From JANQPX01 sp039197065 (GTDB taxonomy: Bacteria; Pseudomonadota; Alphaproteobacteria; Geminicoccales; Geminicoccaceae), in the NCBI GenBank assembly GCA_039197065.1, contig JBCCUL010000008.1, forward strand, positions 232,401 to 296,400: DNA of 64,000 bases, read 5' to 3'. A program made the position numbers and the translations under genes. Positions 53,294 to 64,000 of the stretch are shown one piece after another. Every line of letters starts with the position of its first letter. The stretch's first letter is position 1. The notes under the pieces were generated by a model. It worked only from the letters and a program-made list of their open reading frames with translations, was not told the origin of the DNA and made no database searches.

Positions 53294-55948
53294 ATGGGCG
53301 AGACCGCAAGCAATGAGACCGTCGAGCAGCCGACGCCCAAATATCTGCAAGACTATCGTCCGCCCGACTATCTGATCGATACCGTTTTTCTGGACTTTCA
53401 GCTCGGGGAGGCCAATACCGAGGTCGAGGCCAGGCTCTCCATCCGCAGGAATCCCGAGGTGGAAGGTCCACCTGCCCCACTTGTTCTGGACGGCGAGGAT
53501 CTCACCCTGCTCGCCATCTGCATGAACGGCCAGCGCCTGCCCGAGCCGCATTACACCATCACGGCTGAGACCCTTACCATTCCGGACGTGCCGGAACGCT
53601 TCACGCTTGAGATCATCACGCGCATTCAGCCGGAAAAGAACACGGCGCTCGAAGGCCTGTACGTCTCCAACCACATCTTCTGCACGCAATGCGAGGCCGA
53701 GGGTTTCAGGAAGATCACCTATTTCCTCGATCGCCCCGACGTCATGGCGCGCTACCGCACCCGCATCGAGGCGGATCAGGCTGCCTATCCCGTGCTGCTC
53801 GCCAATGGCAACAAGGTGGATAGCGGCGAGCGCCCGGGCGGACGTCACTACGCCGTCTGGGAGGACCCGTTCCCGAAGCCCGCCTATCTCTTCGCCCTGG
53901 TCGCCGGCGATCTCGCAGTTCTGGAAGACAGCTTCACCACGAAATCAGGGCGAGACGTCGCGCTTGAGATCTATGCCGAGCCCGACCAGATCGACAAATG
54001 CGGTCATGCGATGATCGCGCTCAAGGACAGCATGCGCTGGGACGAGGAGCGCTTCGGCCTCGAATATGACCTCGGTCAGTTCATGATCGCCGCCATCTCC
54101 GATTTCAATATGGGGGCGATGGAGAACAAGGGGCTGAACGTCTTCAACACCAAATTCGTGCTGGCCCGCCCCGAAACCGCGACCGATGCCGACTATCACG
54201 GCATCGAGCGCGTGATCGCCCATGAATATTTCCACAACTGGACCGGCAACCGCATCACCTGCCGGGACTGGTTCCAGCTTTCCCTGAAGGAAGGCCTGAC
54301 CGTGTTCCGCGACCAGGAATTCACCTCCGACATGCACAGCCGCGCCGTGAAGCGCATCGAGGATGTGCGCGGCCTGCGCGCTCACCAGTTCATTGAAGAC
54401 GCCGGCCCGCTCGCCCATCCGGTGCGGCCGGAAAGCTATGTCGAGATCAATAATTTTTACACGACGACGATCTACGAGAAGGGTGCTGAAGTCGTCCGCA
54501 TGATCCATACGCTGATCGGCGAAGACGCCTTTCAGGAAGGCATGCGCATCTATGTCGAGCGCCACGACAATCAGGCGGTCACCTGCGAGGACTTCATCAA
54601 GGCGATGGAGGCGGGTTCCGGCCGCGATCTCGCCACCTTCCGCCGCTGGTACAGCCAGGCCGGCACGCCACGACTTTCCATCGAGGATGACTTCGATGCA
54701 GCGAACGGCCAGTACAGGCTGACCGTCCGCCAATCGACGCCGGCCACACCCGGCCAGCCAGAAAAAGCCCCGCAGCACATCCCGCTCGCCCTCGGCCTCC
54801 TCGGTCCCGATGGGCGGGACGTCCCGATAACGCTGGCTGGCGAGTCCATGCCCGGATTGACCACCAGGGTCCTGGAGCTGACGGACGCCGAGGCCACCTT
54901 CACCTTTGAAGGCCTCAGCGAAAAACCGGTCCCCTCCCTGCCCCGCGGCTTCTCCGCCCCGGTGATCGTCGGCGGCGAGCCGGAGCCCGAAAAACTCCGT
55001 TTTCTCATGGCCCACGACAGCGACAGTTTCGTCCGCTGGAACGCCGCCCAGACCTACGCGACCTCATTGATCCTGGACGGGGCCGACGCGGCCCAGCGTT
55101 CACTGGACCTCGGATTGCGGGAAGCATTTGAGGCTGTCCTCGATGACGAGAAGCTGGAGCATGCCTTCGTAGCACTGATGCTCACCCTTCCGGCAGAGAG
55201 CTATATCGCCCAGCAAATGAGCCCCATCGACGTGGACGGCATTCATGCTGCGCGCCGCACGCTTCGCGCCGGCCTCGGCCGTGAGCTGTCCGGCCGTTGG
55301 CTCGATCTTTATCACAGGCTCGGCAGCAACGAACCCTATCGCTTCGACGGCCCTTCCATGGGCAGGCGCTCATTGAAGAACCTTGCGCTGGGTTACTTGA
55401 TGGCAGCCGACAATGAGGAAGGCCGGGCGCTTTGCCAGGCGCAGTTCGAGCAGGCCGACAACATGACGGATGTGCTGGCGGCGCTTGCGCTGCTCGCCGA
55501 CAGCGATCACCCCAGGCGTGGCGACGCCCTAGAGCAATTCTATGAGCGTTGGCAGAACGAAGCCCTGGTGATCGACAAATGGTTCACGCTCCAGGCCATG
55601 CCGCAGCGTCCGGACAGTCTCGACCAGGTACGCAAGCTGAAGACGCACGCCGCTTTCAAGATGACCAATCCTAACCGCGTGCGTTCGCTGATCGGCGCCT
55701 TCGCCATGGCCAATGCCACGGGCTTTCACCGCAGGGACGGTGAAGGCTATCGCTTCCTCGCCGATCAGATCATCGAGCTCGATCCCCTGAACCCGCAAAT
55801 CGCCGCGCGCATCATGGGCGTCTTCGGCCGTTGGCGCCGCTATGACGACGAGCGGCAGGCATTGATGAAGGGCGAGATCGAGCGCATCCTCACAATGCCG
55901 AACCTGTCACGCAACAGCCATGAAGTCGCCACGAAGAGTTTGAGTTAA
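53294..55948 (+). CDS. pepN: aminopeptidase N (peptidase M1)
   Basis: 884 residues from the ATG at 53294, which has GAGAGGAT upstream; the ATG at 53279 overlaps that site. The exopeptidase motif is GAMEN (274-278). The zinc site is HEYFH (310-314) with the third ligand Glu in 'KEGLTVF' some 19 residues on. The C-terminal helical domain of the E. coli-type PepN is full-length. It is a broad-specificity cytosolic aminopeptidase completing peptide breakdown. It could feed on products of the dipeptide uptake genes, though this is common physiology rather than linkage. Confidence 0.96.
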   Translation: MGETASNETVEQPTPKYLQDYRPPDYLIDTVFLDFQLGEANTEVEARLSIRRNPEVEGPPAPLVLDGEDLTLLAICMNGQRLPEPHYTITAETLTIPDVPERFTLEIITRIQPEKNTALEGLYVSNHIFCTQCEAEGFRKITYFLDRPDVMARYRTRIEADQAAYPVLLANGNKVDSGERPGGRHYAVWEDPFPKPAYLFALVAGDLAVLEDSFTTKSGRDVALEIYAEPDQIDKCGHAMIALKDSMRWDEERFGLEYDLGQFMIAAISDFNMGAMENKGLNVFNTKFVLARPETATDADYHGIERVIAHEYFHNWTGNRITCRDWFQLSLKEGLTVFRDQEFTSDMHSRAVKRIEDVRGLRAHQFIEDAGPLAHPVRPESYVEINNFYTTTIYEKGAEVVRMIHTLIGEDAFQEGMRIYVERHDNQAVTCEDFIKAMEAGSGRDLATFRRWYSQAGTPRLSIEDDFDAANGQYRLTVRQSTPATPGQPEKAPQHIPLALGLLGPDGRDVPITLAGESMPGLTTRVLELTDAEATFTFEGLSEKPVPSLPRGFSAPVIVGGEPEPEKLRFLMAHDSDSFVRWNAAQTYATSLILDGADAAQRSLDLGLREAFEAVLDDEKLEHAFVALMLTLPAESYIAQQMSPIDVDGIHAARRTLRAGLGRELSGRWLDLYHRLGSNEPYRFDGPSMGRRSLKNLALGYLMAADNEEGRALCQAQFEQADNMTDVLAALALLADSDHPRRGDALEQFYERWQNEALVIDKWFTLQAMPQRPDSLDQVRKLKTHAAFKMTNPNRVRSLIGAFAMANATGFHRRDGEGYRFLADQIIELDPLNPQIAARIMGVFGRWRRYDDERQALMKGEIERILTMPNLSRNSHEVATKSLS

Positions 55949-56234
55949 AACAACAAGCACAATACCACCAATCAATTGATATTGTGTTGATTTCCAAAAT
56001 CACACGATAATGACTGTAGCAAACATTGATGTTTGCGACTTGACCCTGACTGATTTCTTGATGACTATAATTACTGTTGCGGGCTGACGTCTTTTGAATT
56101 CCAGAAGAACAGGTCCATCCTGCTCGACCCATCATTGATGCGTCGGGTTGAACTGCTTTTTTCTGAACTTGCACTCGTCAGCATCGCCGGAAAAAAGCCG
56201 GTGCGATCGACATATTGCGAAGGAAGAACGAAGA

Positions 56235-56504
56235 ATGGTCACCGATATCGAACAGGTGCGTGGGGAGGTTGGACCCAGGATCGAGTATCTGGAGCCTAAG
56301 GATCTGCCGGTCATGCGTGCAGAGGGTATCAGGACGGTCTACGTCCTGAAGGAAAAGATCATCGAGCACCATCACACAGGCTGGGGCTTTTCCGCCTTTA
56401 ACGAGTTCATGAACAAGGCCCTTGCCACCGTCGCCTTCGTCTGCATCGGCGGCCTGGCGCTCGCCATGCTGATCGCAGCCTACGCGGTGGTCTCAAGGCT
56501 TTAG
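56235..56504 (+). CDS. small single-pass membrane protein
   Basis: 89 residues from the ATG at 56235 with AAGGAAG upstream. The N-terminal ~55 residues are soluble and acidic, followed by an amphipathic segment ('GWGFSAFNEFMNKALATV') and one transmembrane helix (~62-85). It ends right after the helix with 'VVSRL'. There is no PEP motif, so it is not a PEP-CTERM substrate. Unrecognised. The 286 bases before it are AT-rich and empty. Confidence 0.5.
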   Translation: MVTDIEQVRGEVGPRIEYLEPKDLPVMRAEGIRTVYVLKEKIIEHHHTGWGFSAFNEFMNKALATVAFVCIGGLALAMLIAAYAVVSRL

Positions 56505-56621
56505 CACCCCACCGACACTGCCTGGATCAGCAGACGGGAATGGCCATTCACTTGGTGTTCACGTCATTTCTGCCACTCATGACGACCTTGTTTCGCTAAT
56601 GACGATCAAAGGTCGCATGAG

Positions 56622-57155
56622 ATGTTCATTGCGCATGCCCCGGCAGGTTATATTGCCGCAAAATTCGCTCAGAAAACGATCTCTAAGAATGAATTCGAGA
56701 CAAAGCTGATACTGGCATGCGGTATGTTCTTTTCGATATTGCCTGATTTTGACATGATATATTTTTACACCATCGACAATCGGCAAAACCTCCACCATTC
56801 CTATTGGACACATATTCCAGTTTTTTGGATATCCTGTTCACTACTTGTATTTCTGGTTTCTATGCTTTTCAGAAGCCGAACGATTTACCTATGCGGCCTT
56901 ATGCTCATGCTGGCAACCATGGTTCACCTGATACTCGACTCTGTCGCCGGCGGTATCCTTTGGCTCTACCCTATCGACTCGACGGCTTACACGCTGATCG
57001 ATGTGCCTGCGCAATATGGCCATTGGATCTTGAATTTCGTCTTTCACTGGAGCTTTCTTCTCGAGCTTGGAATTCTCGCATTAGCCGTCATCGTGTTTCT
57101 TCGCAGAAATGAGCCTATACAGACGTCTCCAGGAAGAACCAAAGCTGAGACATAG
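56622..57155 (+). CDS. membrane-bound metal-dependent hydrolase-like protein (YdjM/DUF457 type)
   Basis: 177 residues. 'MFIAHAPAGYIAA' at the start and 'ILPDFDMIYFY', 'HHSYWTHIPVF' and 'VHLILDSVAGGILWLYPI' are the conserved His/Asp segments of the inner-membrane metal-dependent hydrolase family to which YdjM belongs. About four transmembrane helices lie between them. Activity is unproven for the family. Codon use is more AT-rich than in the neighbours, which suggests recent acquisition or weak expression. Confidence 0.7.
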   Translation: MFIAHAPAGYIAAKFAQKTISKNEFETKLILACGMFFSILPDFDMIYFYTIDNRQNLHHSYWTHIPVFWISCSLLVFLVSMLFRSRTIYLCGLMLMLATMVHLILDSVAGGILWLYPIDSTAYTLIDVPAQYGHWILNFVFHWSFLLELGILALAVIVFLRRNEPIQTSPGRTKAET

Positions 57156-57206
57156 CGCCTTGTCGGTCCAGCTGGGCCTTTCCGTCGCAGATCATCCAGC
57201 CCCTAC

Positions 57207-57312
57207 TAGAGCTTTTCCCGAACAGGTGGAACCACCTGTTCGATAAGGAAATGCGGCGAAACAATGAGATAGAGCGTGTATGCCGATCACACCTGATCGG
57301 GATCCGCTCTAG
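57207..57312 (+). repeat. dispersed CTAGAGC element, copy B (RIME-like)
   Basis: Runs from TAGAGCTTTTCCCG to GGATCCGCTCTAG. A perfect 10-bp stem CGAACAGGTG/CACCTGTTCG (57219-57242) and a second stem CCGATC/GATCGG (57283-57300) are present. It aligns with the reverse complement of copy A over its whole length, including ATGCGGNGAAA and AGATAGAGCGT. Its far end supplies the TAG stop of the DMT transporter gene. Confidence 0.85.
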
Positions 57313-58214
57313 ACGCCCACCAGCAACACCAAAATCCCGAGCGTCACCAGCGCTATCCCGATCAACTCGAGCCGATTGCTGCGCTCGCCGAAAACGAAAT
57401 AGGAGGCAGCAAAGGTGAAAATCAACTCGACCTGGCCGAGCGCGCGGACATAGGCGGCGTTCTGGATCGTCATGGCGGTGAACCAGCCGGCTGACGCCAG
57501 CATGCCGCTGAGGCCGACCAGCGACGAGACGCGCCAGGAGTGCAGCACGGCCGTGATCTGACCAGGCTCGCGCCAGCGCATGTAGATCGCCATAAGCAGC
57601 GTCTGGAATGTCGTCACGGCCGCCAGCGTGAACGCAGCCTGCATCAAGAAGCCCTCGCCGCCGAGCGAAAGAGAAGCCGCGCGATAGGAAACGGCGGAGA
57701 TGCCGAAACAGGCGCCTGATGCGATGCCGATCAACGCCGTGCGATCCGTCAGACTGCCGAGAATCCCGCCCAGACCCTTCGGCGCCCGAGCCGACGAAAT
57801 GGCGAAGACGCCGGCAAGGCTGATCAGGATGGCGATCAACGCGGAAGTCGTCAGGTGATCGCCAAGTATGAAGAGCCCGAAGATGGCGGTCTGAATGGTT
57901 TCGGTCTTGGAGAAGGTCGTGCCGACCGCAAAGTTCCTAAAGGAGAAGAGATAGACCAGGAGCGCCGTCGCCAGAATCTGACCGATACCGCCGATCATCA
58001 TATAGCCGAAAAAGACCACATTCGGCGGCGGCAGGTCGAGCCCGCCTAGTGTGGACAAGAGAGAGACGTAGAGGATGGCGAGCGGGGCTGCGTAGGCGAA
58101 ACGCGAAAACGTGGCGCCTGATGTACTGAGACTACCCTTTAGATGTTTCTGCAATGCCGAGCGCAGGTTCTGCAGGAACGCCGCCGCCAGCGTAATCGGT
58201 ATCCAAAGTTCCAT
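57309..58214 (-). CDS. DMT-family transporter (EamA domains)
   Basis: 301 residues with ten predicted transmembrane helices in two EamA repeats (residues ~1-135 and ~150-300). The first half ends with 'LFILGDHLTTSALIAILISLAGVF' and the second with 'YFVFGERSNRLELIGIALVTLGILVLLV', the paired signature of this family. The substrate of such exporters or importers is usually unknown. The last codon is followed by a TAG that belongs to the repeat element, so the element defines the C-terminus. Confidence 0.85.
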   Translation of the reverse strand: MELWIPITLAAAFLQNLRSALQKHLKGSLSTSGATFSRFAYAAPLAILYVSLLSTLGGLDLPPPNVVFFGYMMIGGIGQILATALLVYLFSFRNFAVGTTFSKTETIQTAIFGLFILGDHLTTSALIAILISLAGVFAISSARAPKGLGGILGSLTDRTALIGIASGACFGISAVSYRAASLSLGGEGFLMQAAFTLAAVTTFQTLLMAIYMRWREPGQITAVLHSWRVSSLVGLSGMLASAGWFTAMTIQNAAYVRALGQVELIFTFAASYFVFGERSNRLELIGIALVTLGILVLLVGV

Positions 58215-58252
58215 CTTTTTTGTGACTTGCCTGTGACGGCGACGATGTCGGC

Positions 58253-59566
58253 CTACCTTTTGTCAACGCTGTCGACCGCGTCGACCGGACGGTGGACGGG
58301 AATGACGTAGGGACCTTCGGGAATGACGGCGAGACGACGTTCGCCGCTTGCAGCGAGACTTGCCTCGATCGCGGCGTTCAGATCATCCGTACGCTCGACA
58401 CCGGTAAGATCGCGGTCCGCATCGGACAGACCTTCAGTGTAGAGGTGGATGCGGCCCCTACGCATCGGCTTCAGTTGCATTTGGCTTTGCCATTCATCGA
58501 TATCGGCAAAGCGCTTCTTCGAGATCGCTTCGAAGAAGCCATCGACGCCCTGCTGGACTAGCCTGCGCTGCGCATCGACGAATTCCGGCGAGCCCATGCC
58601 CTCGGAGCAGGCGGATGCGATGATCAGATCGCCGCCTTGTTCCAGAATATCGATCGGGCCGACCATGCCCTTCACGGTCTGATAATAGGTCTTGTCCAGC
58701 GGATAGCCGGCTGCAGTGGTCACCACGGTCTTGAAACGTTCGGACACCGGCACCTCGGCAAAGGCGCGCACCTGATCGACCGCCTCGAGATGGCTTTCGA
58801 TGATCTCGCCAAAATTCACGAAGGAGAGGTTTCTGGTCTCATCGATGATGGTGTTGAGCGCGAGCGCGCCGCCCAGCATCTTCACGATTTCGAGCTGCTC
58901 CTCGTGGAGCGGATTGCCATTCAGAATGCCGTTATCGGCCGCAGGATCCGCCATGAAGCGGGCGCTATGAAAGGTGGTGATGGTATCCTTGTGGGCGACG
59001 CCTGGTGCGATCACCTTGCGACCGCCGGAATAGCCCGCCATGAAGTGGGGCTCCACCAGCCCCGTCGCGATCTTCAGATCCGCAGCTACCAGCCGATGGT
59101 CGAGTTTCACCGGCGTACCACGGGTCGGCGTGATACCGAGATCGAGATGCGCGGCATCGTCGCGGGCGAAATGGTTCGCGACCGTCACGGTATCGAGAAC
59201 CCAGGGATCGCCTACAAGCTCAGCGAGTTCCTCGCCCTGATTCGGTCGATGCAGGCCGGTTGCCACCAAGACCGTGATGTCCTGGGACGACAGGCCCGCC
59301 GTCATGAGCGTTTCGATCATGGGACGGAGGAAGAGATGATTGGGAACCGGCCGGGTGATGTCGCAGATCAGGATGCAGGCGGTTTTCTTGCCTCTCGCCA
59401 ATTCGACGAGCGGCGGCGAGCCGATCGGGTTTGACATGGCTTCGCGCACCGCATCAACCGGTGACGGCAGCATCGGCATGTCAGGCTTTCGGATCACGCT
59501 GACGTCGAGGTCATCCGGAAGATCGAGCGTCAGCCCCTCTTTTCCGTAGTTCAGATCGATCCGCAT
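58253..59566 (-). CDS. LarA-like racemase (nickel-pincer cofactor family)
   Basis: 437 residues from 'MRIDLNYGKEGLTLDLPDD', where GAGAGGG precedes the ATG. The two catalytic histidine segments, 'VATGLHRPNQGEE' (~108) and 'GLVEPHFMAGYSGGRKVIAPG' (~175-190, with the conserved Lys), match lactate racemase LarA. LarA homologues racemise various 2-hydroxyacids, so the substrate is open. The cofactor-synthesis genes larB, larC and larE are not adjacent. It starts 38 bases upstream of the DMT gene, with which it may be co-transcribed. Confidence 0.88.
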   Translation of the reverse strand: MRIDLNYGKEGLTLDLPDDLDVSVIRKPDMPMLPSPVDAVREAMSNPIGSPPLVELARGKKTACILICDITRPVPNHLFLRPMIETLMTAGLSSQDITVLVATGLHRPNQGEELAELVGDPWVLDTVTVANHFARDDAAHLDLGITPTRGTPVKLDHRLVAADLKIATGLVEPHFMAGYSGGRKVIAPGVAHKDTITTFHSARFMADPAADNGILNGNPLHEEQLEIVKMLGGALALNTIIDETRNLSFVNFGEIIESHLEAVDQVRAFAEVPVSERFKTVVTTAAGYPLDKTYYQTVKGMVGPIDILEQGGDLIIASACSEGMGSPEFVDAQRRLVQQGVDGFFEAISKKRFADIDEWQSQMQLKPMRRGRIHLYTEGLSDADRDLTGVERTDDLNAAIEASLAASGERRLAVIPEGPYVIPVHRPVDAVDSVDKR

Positions 59567-59622
59567 CGGCCCTCTCATCGCCTGCAAACAGCCAGCGGCA
59601 AAGATGGCATGGCTGGCGTCCT

Positions 59623-60135
59623 TCAGCCAGTGGTCTGATCGCTGCCGAGGCTCCGCTGCATGATCACGGTATTCAAAAAGCGGCCGAACTTGAAGCCGAC
59701 GTCGCGAAGGGTGCCGACATGACGAAAGCCGGCCTTCTCATGCACGCGGATCGAGCCCAGATTGTCACTGTCGCCGACCACCCCGACCATCTCCCGTTTG
59801 CCCGCCGCGCGGCACTCGGCGATCAACCTGTCCAGAAGGGCTGATCCGATCCCAAGACGCTGATGAGTCCTGGCGACGTAGATCGAGGTTTCGACGGTGA
59901 GACCGTAGGCGGGGCGGGTTCGATAGGGTGCGGCATAGGCATAACCGCCAACCACGCTATCGACATCAGCGATCAGATAAGGAAGCCCGGCGGCAAGCAC
60001 CGCCTGATAGCGCCGTTCTATCTCGCTGACGTCCGGCGGTTCGGTTTCAAAGGAAGCGGTCTTCTCCAGCACCTCGAGGGCATAGATCGCCTGGACAGCC
60101 TCAAGATCGGATGGCTTTGCGGATCTGATCAGCAT
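59623..60135 (-). CDS. GNAT N-acetyltransferase (phosphinothricin acetyltransferase-like)
   Basis: 170 residues with GGAGGGG before the ATG. 'VETSIYVARTHQRLGIGSALLDRLIAECRAAG' contains the acetyl-CoA pyrophosphate loop (Q/R-x-x-G-x-G/A as 'QRLGIG'). The start 'IRSAKPSDLEAVQAIYALEVL' and 'GFRHVGTLRDVGFKFGRFLNTVIMQR' match the PAT/MddA group, which acetylates amino-group toxins or methionine derivatives. The true substrate is unknown. It is 56 bases upstream of the LarA-like gene. Confidence 0.87.
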   Translation of the reverse strand: MLIRSAKPSDLEAVQAIYALEVLEKTASFETEPPDVSEIERRYQAVLAAGLPYLIADVDSVVGGYAYAAPYRTRPAYGLTVETSIYVARTHQRLGIGSALLDRLIAECRAAGKREMVGVVGDSDNLGSIRVHEKAGFRHVGTLRDVGFKFGRFLNTVIMQRSLGSDQTTG

Positions 60136-60322
60136 GGCTTGCCCCTCCGAGCATGACGATCAAGAACGTCAATGCCTTTAGAATGCAGCAACAATGACGT
60201 GATGGTCAGCTTATGCTGATTTCAGCAAGTTCAGAATGCTTTTGCGGGGAACGCAGGCTCGCTTTGCGCTAACCTGATCTCTTGGATTCTAAATGAAAAA
60301 ACTTCGATGGGTCTGGGTGACG

Positions 60323-60361
60323 GGTCCAGTGAGATAATGGTGGCCATCGGCTCACTGGACC
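60323..60361. repeat. perfect 11-bp inverted repeat in the hup-GNAT gap
   Basis: GGTCCAGTGAG (60323-60333) and CTCACTGGACC (60351-60361) flank a 17-base loop. It lies between the hup terminator and the GNAT gene. The rest of the 367-base gap (60136-60502) shows nothing further except the terminator at 60456. Confidence 0.6.
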
Positions 60362-60455
60362 AACGTTCAACCCTGTTCGACGACGTCTCGCCAAGGCCTG
60401 AACGAAAACCTGGCCAACACGCCGGCCCGGCAATGAACTGGGGGCGAGGACGAGA

Positions 60456-60491
60456 AAAAAAGGCTGCCGATCGTCGTCAATCCGGCAGCCG
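60456..60491 (-). terminator. Rho-independent terminator of hup
   Basis: Read on the minus strand: GGCTGCCG (60491-60484), a 13-base loop, CGGCAGCC (60470-60463) and seven T (60462-60456). It starts 12 bases after the hup stop. This is a textbook terminator and ends the clpX-lon-hup region. Confidence 0.9.
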
Positions 60492-60502
60492 GTTGGCTGA
60501 TG

Positions 60503-60775
60503 CTAGTTCAGCGCGTCACGAAGCTGCTTGCCGGCCTTGAACTTCGGCAGCTTGGAAGCCGGGATCTTGATCGGCTCACCGGTGCGCGGATTGCGCCCTT
60601 GAGAGGCGTTGCGCTGAGCGACGCTATAGGTACCGAAGCCAACCAGGCGAACCTCGTCGTTGCGCTTAAGGGCATCGGTGATGCCTTCGAGAGTCGCATC
60701 GACAACCTTGCCGACATCGGTCTTGGACATGCCGCACTTGTCGGCGATTTCAGCAACCAGATCGTTTTTGTTCAC
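60503..60775 (-). CDS. hup: DNA-binding protein HU
   Basis: 90 residues, the standard HU length. 'MNKNDLVAEIADKCGMSK' begins the dimer helices, 'GFGTYSVAQRNASQGRNPRTGEPIKI' is the beta-arm with the conserved RNP signature, and Pro near 63 is the DNA-kinking residue. HU compacts and bends DNA. It lies 162 bases downstream of lon, as in many alphaproteobacteria, and ends in a strong terminator. Confidence 0.97.
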   Translation of the reverse strand: MNKNDLVAEIADKCGMSKTDVGKVVDATLEGITDALKRNDEVRLVGFGTYSVAQRNASQGRNPRTGEPIKIPASKLPKFKAGKQLRDALN

Positions 60776-60937
60776 AGTCTCACCCCTTTAACATTGGAGT
60801 AGGGTTCTGGAGCAATCTCCAGCAAGTCGGGCGTAACCTAAGTCCGCCGCAACCGGGCCGTCAACGCCTTTGCGCCAAAGAAAACGGCTTTTTCCGCCTT
60901 TGCCGGAAGATTTCTGTGGATCTTTTCGCGTAATTCG

Positions 60938-63352
<2,415 letters not shown>

Positions 63353-63577
63353 GTCTCACCAAAAAGGCGCTTCAGCATGAACCGCTCGGTCATCAAAGGC
63401 TTCGATAAGGGATCGAAGCCGTTTCTTCGAGACGGGGATCTGGTCCTCCGCCTCGAAGTGCAGATGGCCTTCGACATGCCAGGTTTCAACCTCTTGACAG
63501 ACGGCCGATGCGAACCAGAACGGCATCATCCCAGAGGCTCATTAACAAAAAAAAGCAGCAAAAAATGTCCGACCTGG

Positions 63578-64000
<423 letters not shown>

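Overview
The window is GC-rich and densely coded. It looks like chromosome from an alphaproteobacterium, most likely Hyphomicrobiales or a relative. The reasons are the core gene orders rplU-rpmA-obgE-proB and clpX-lon-hup, a dispersed imperfect-palindromic element of the kind common in that order (two copies), and GANTC sites inside a second palindromic repeat. No rRNA, tRNA, CRISPR array, prophage or intact insertion sequence was seen.

Layout. 0-6 kb: a left-edge hypothetical, a Sua5-type threonylcarbamoyl-AMP synthase, a DUF2628-like membrane protein, then rplU, rpmA, obgE, proB. 6-11.6 kb: a membrane protein, a secreted protein, a GFA-family zinc protein behind palindromic operators, and a LysR regulator divergent from an SbtA-type bicarbonate permease. 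11.6-14.7 kb: a valine-catabolism operon (acyl-CoA dehydrogenase, 3-hydroxyisobutyryl-CoA hydrolase, 3-hydroxyisobutyrate dehydrogenase). 15-21.5 kb: an orphan HlyD/EmrA adaptor, two bacterial-PH-domain membrane proteins, a GMC oxidoreductase with its gluconate-2-dehydrogenase-subunit-3-like partner, and a VOC protein. 22.5-25.5 kb: a hydroxyproline epimerase-like operon with a dehydrogenase and an M19 dipeptidase. 25.9-29.4 kb: an EPS priming sugar transferase, a TetR regulator with an operator pair in front of a small gene, and gpmA. 30.5-36.6 kb: a complete dipeptide ABC transporter operon whose binding-protein gene carries one in-frame TGA.

40-53 kb is the most distinctive part. An outer-membrane beta-barrel gene is divergent from a seven-gene run resembling the XrtA/PEP-CTERM exopolysaccharide systems: PrsK kinase, PrsR sigma-54 activator, PrsT TPR protein, an asparagine-synthase-like amidotransferase, two glycosyltransferases and a FemAB-like protein. 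The priming transferase at 25.9 kb belongs to the same kind of pathway. Neither the exosortase nor any PEP-CTERM substrate is in the window. 53-64 kb: pepN, two small membrane proteins, a DMT-family transporter, a LarA-like racemase, a GNAT enzyme, hup, lon and the 3' end of clpX.

The non-coding structure is the part least explained by gene content. It includes two TTAACC-hairpin-GGTTAA elements with a compensatory base change (about 7.05 and 35.3 kb), two dispersed 'CTAGAGC' elements that both provide the stop codon of the gene running into them (27.3 and 57.3 kb), a recurring TGGTNNNACCA-type operator near the GFA gene and inside the dipeptide transporter operon, and a long inverted repeat joining the stop codons of two convergent genes (18.6-18.75 kb).
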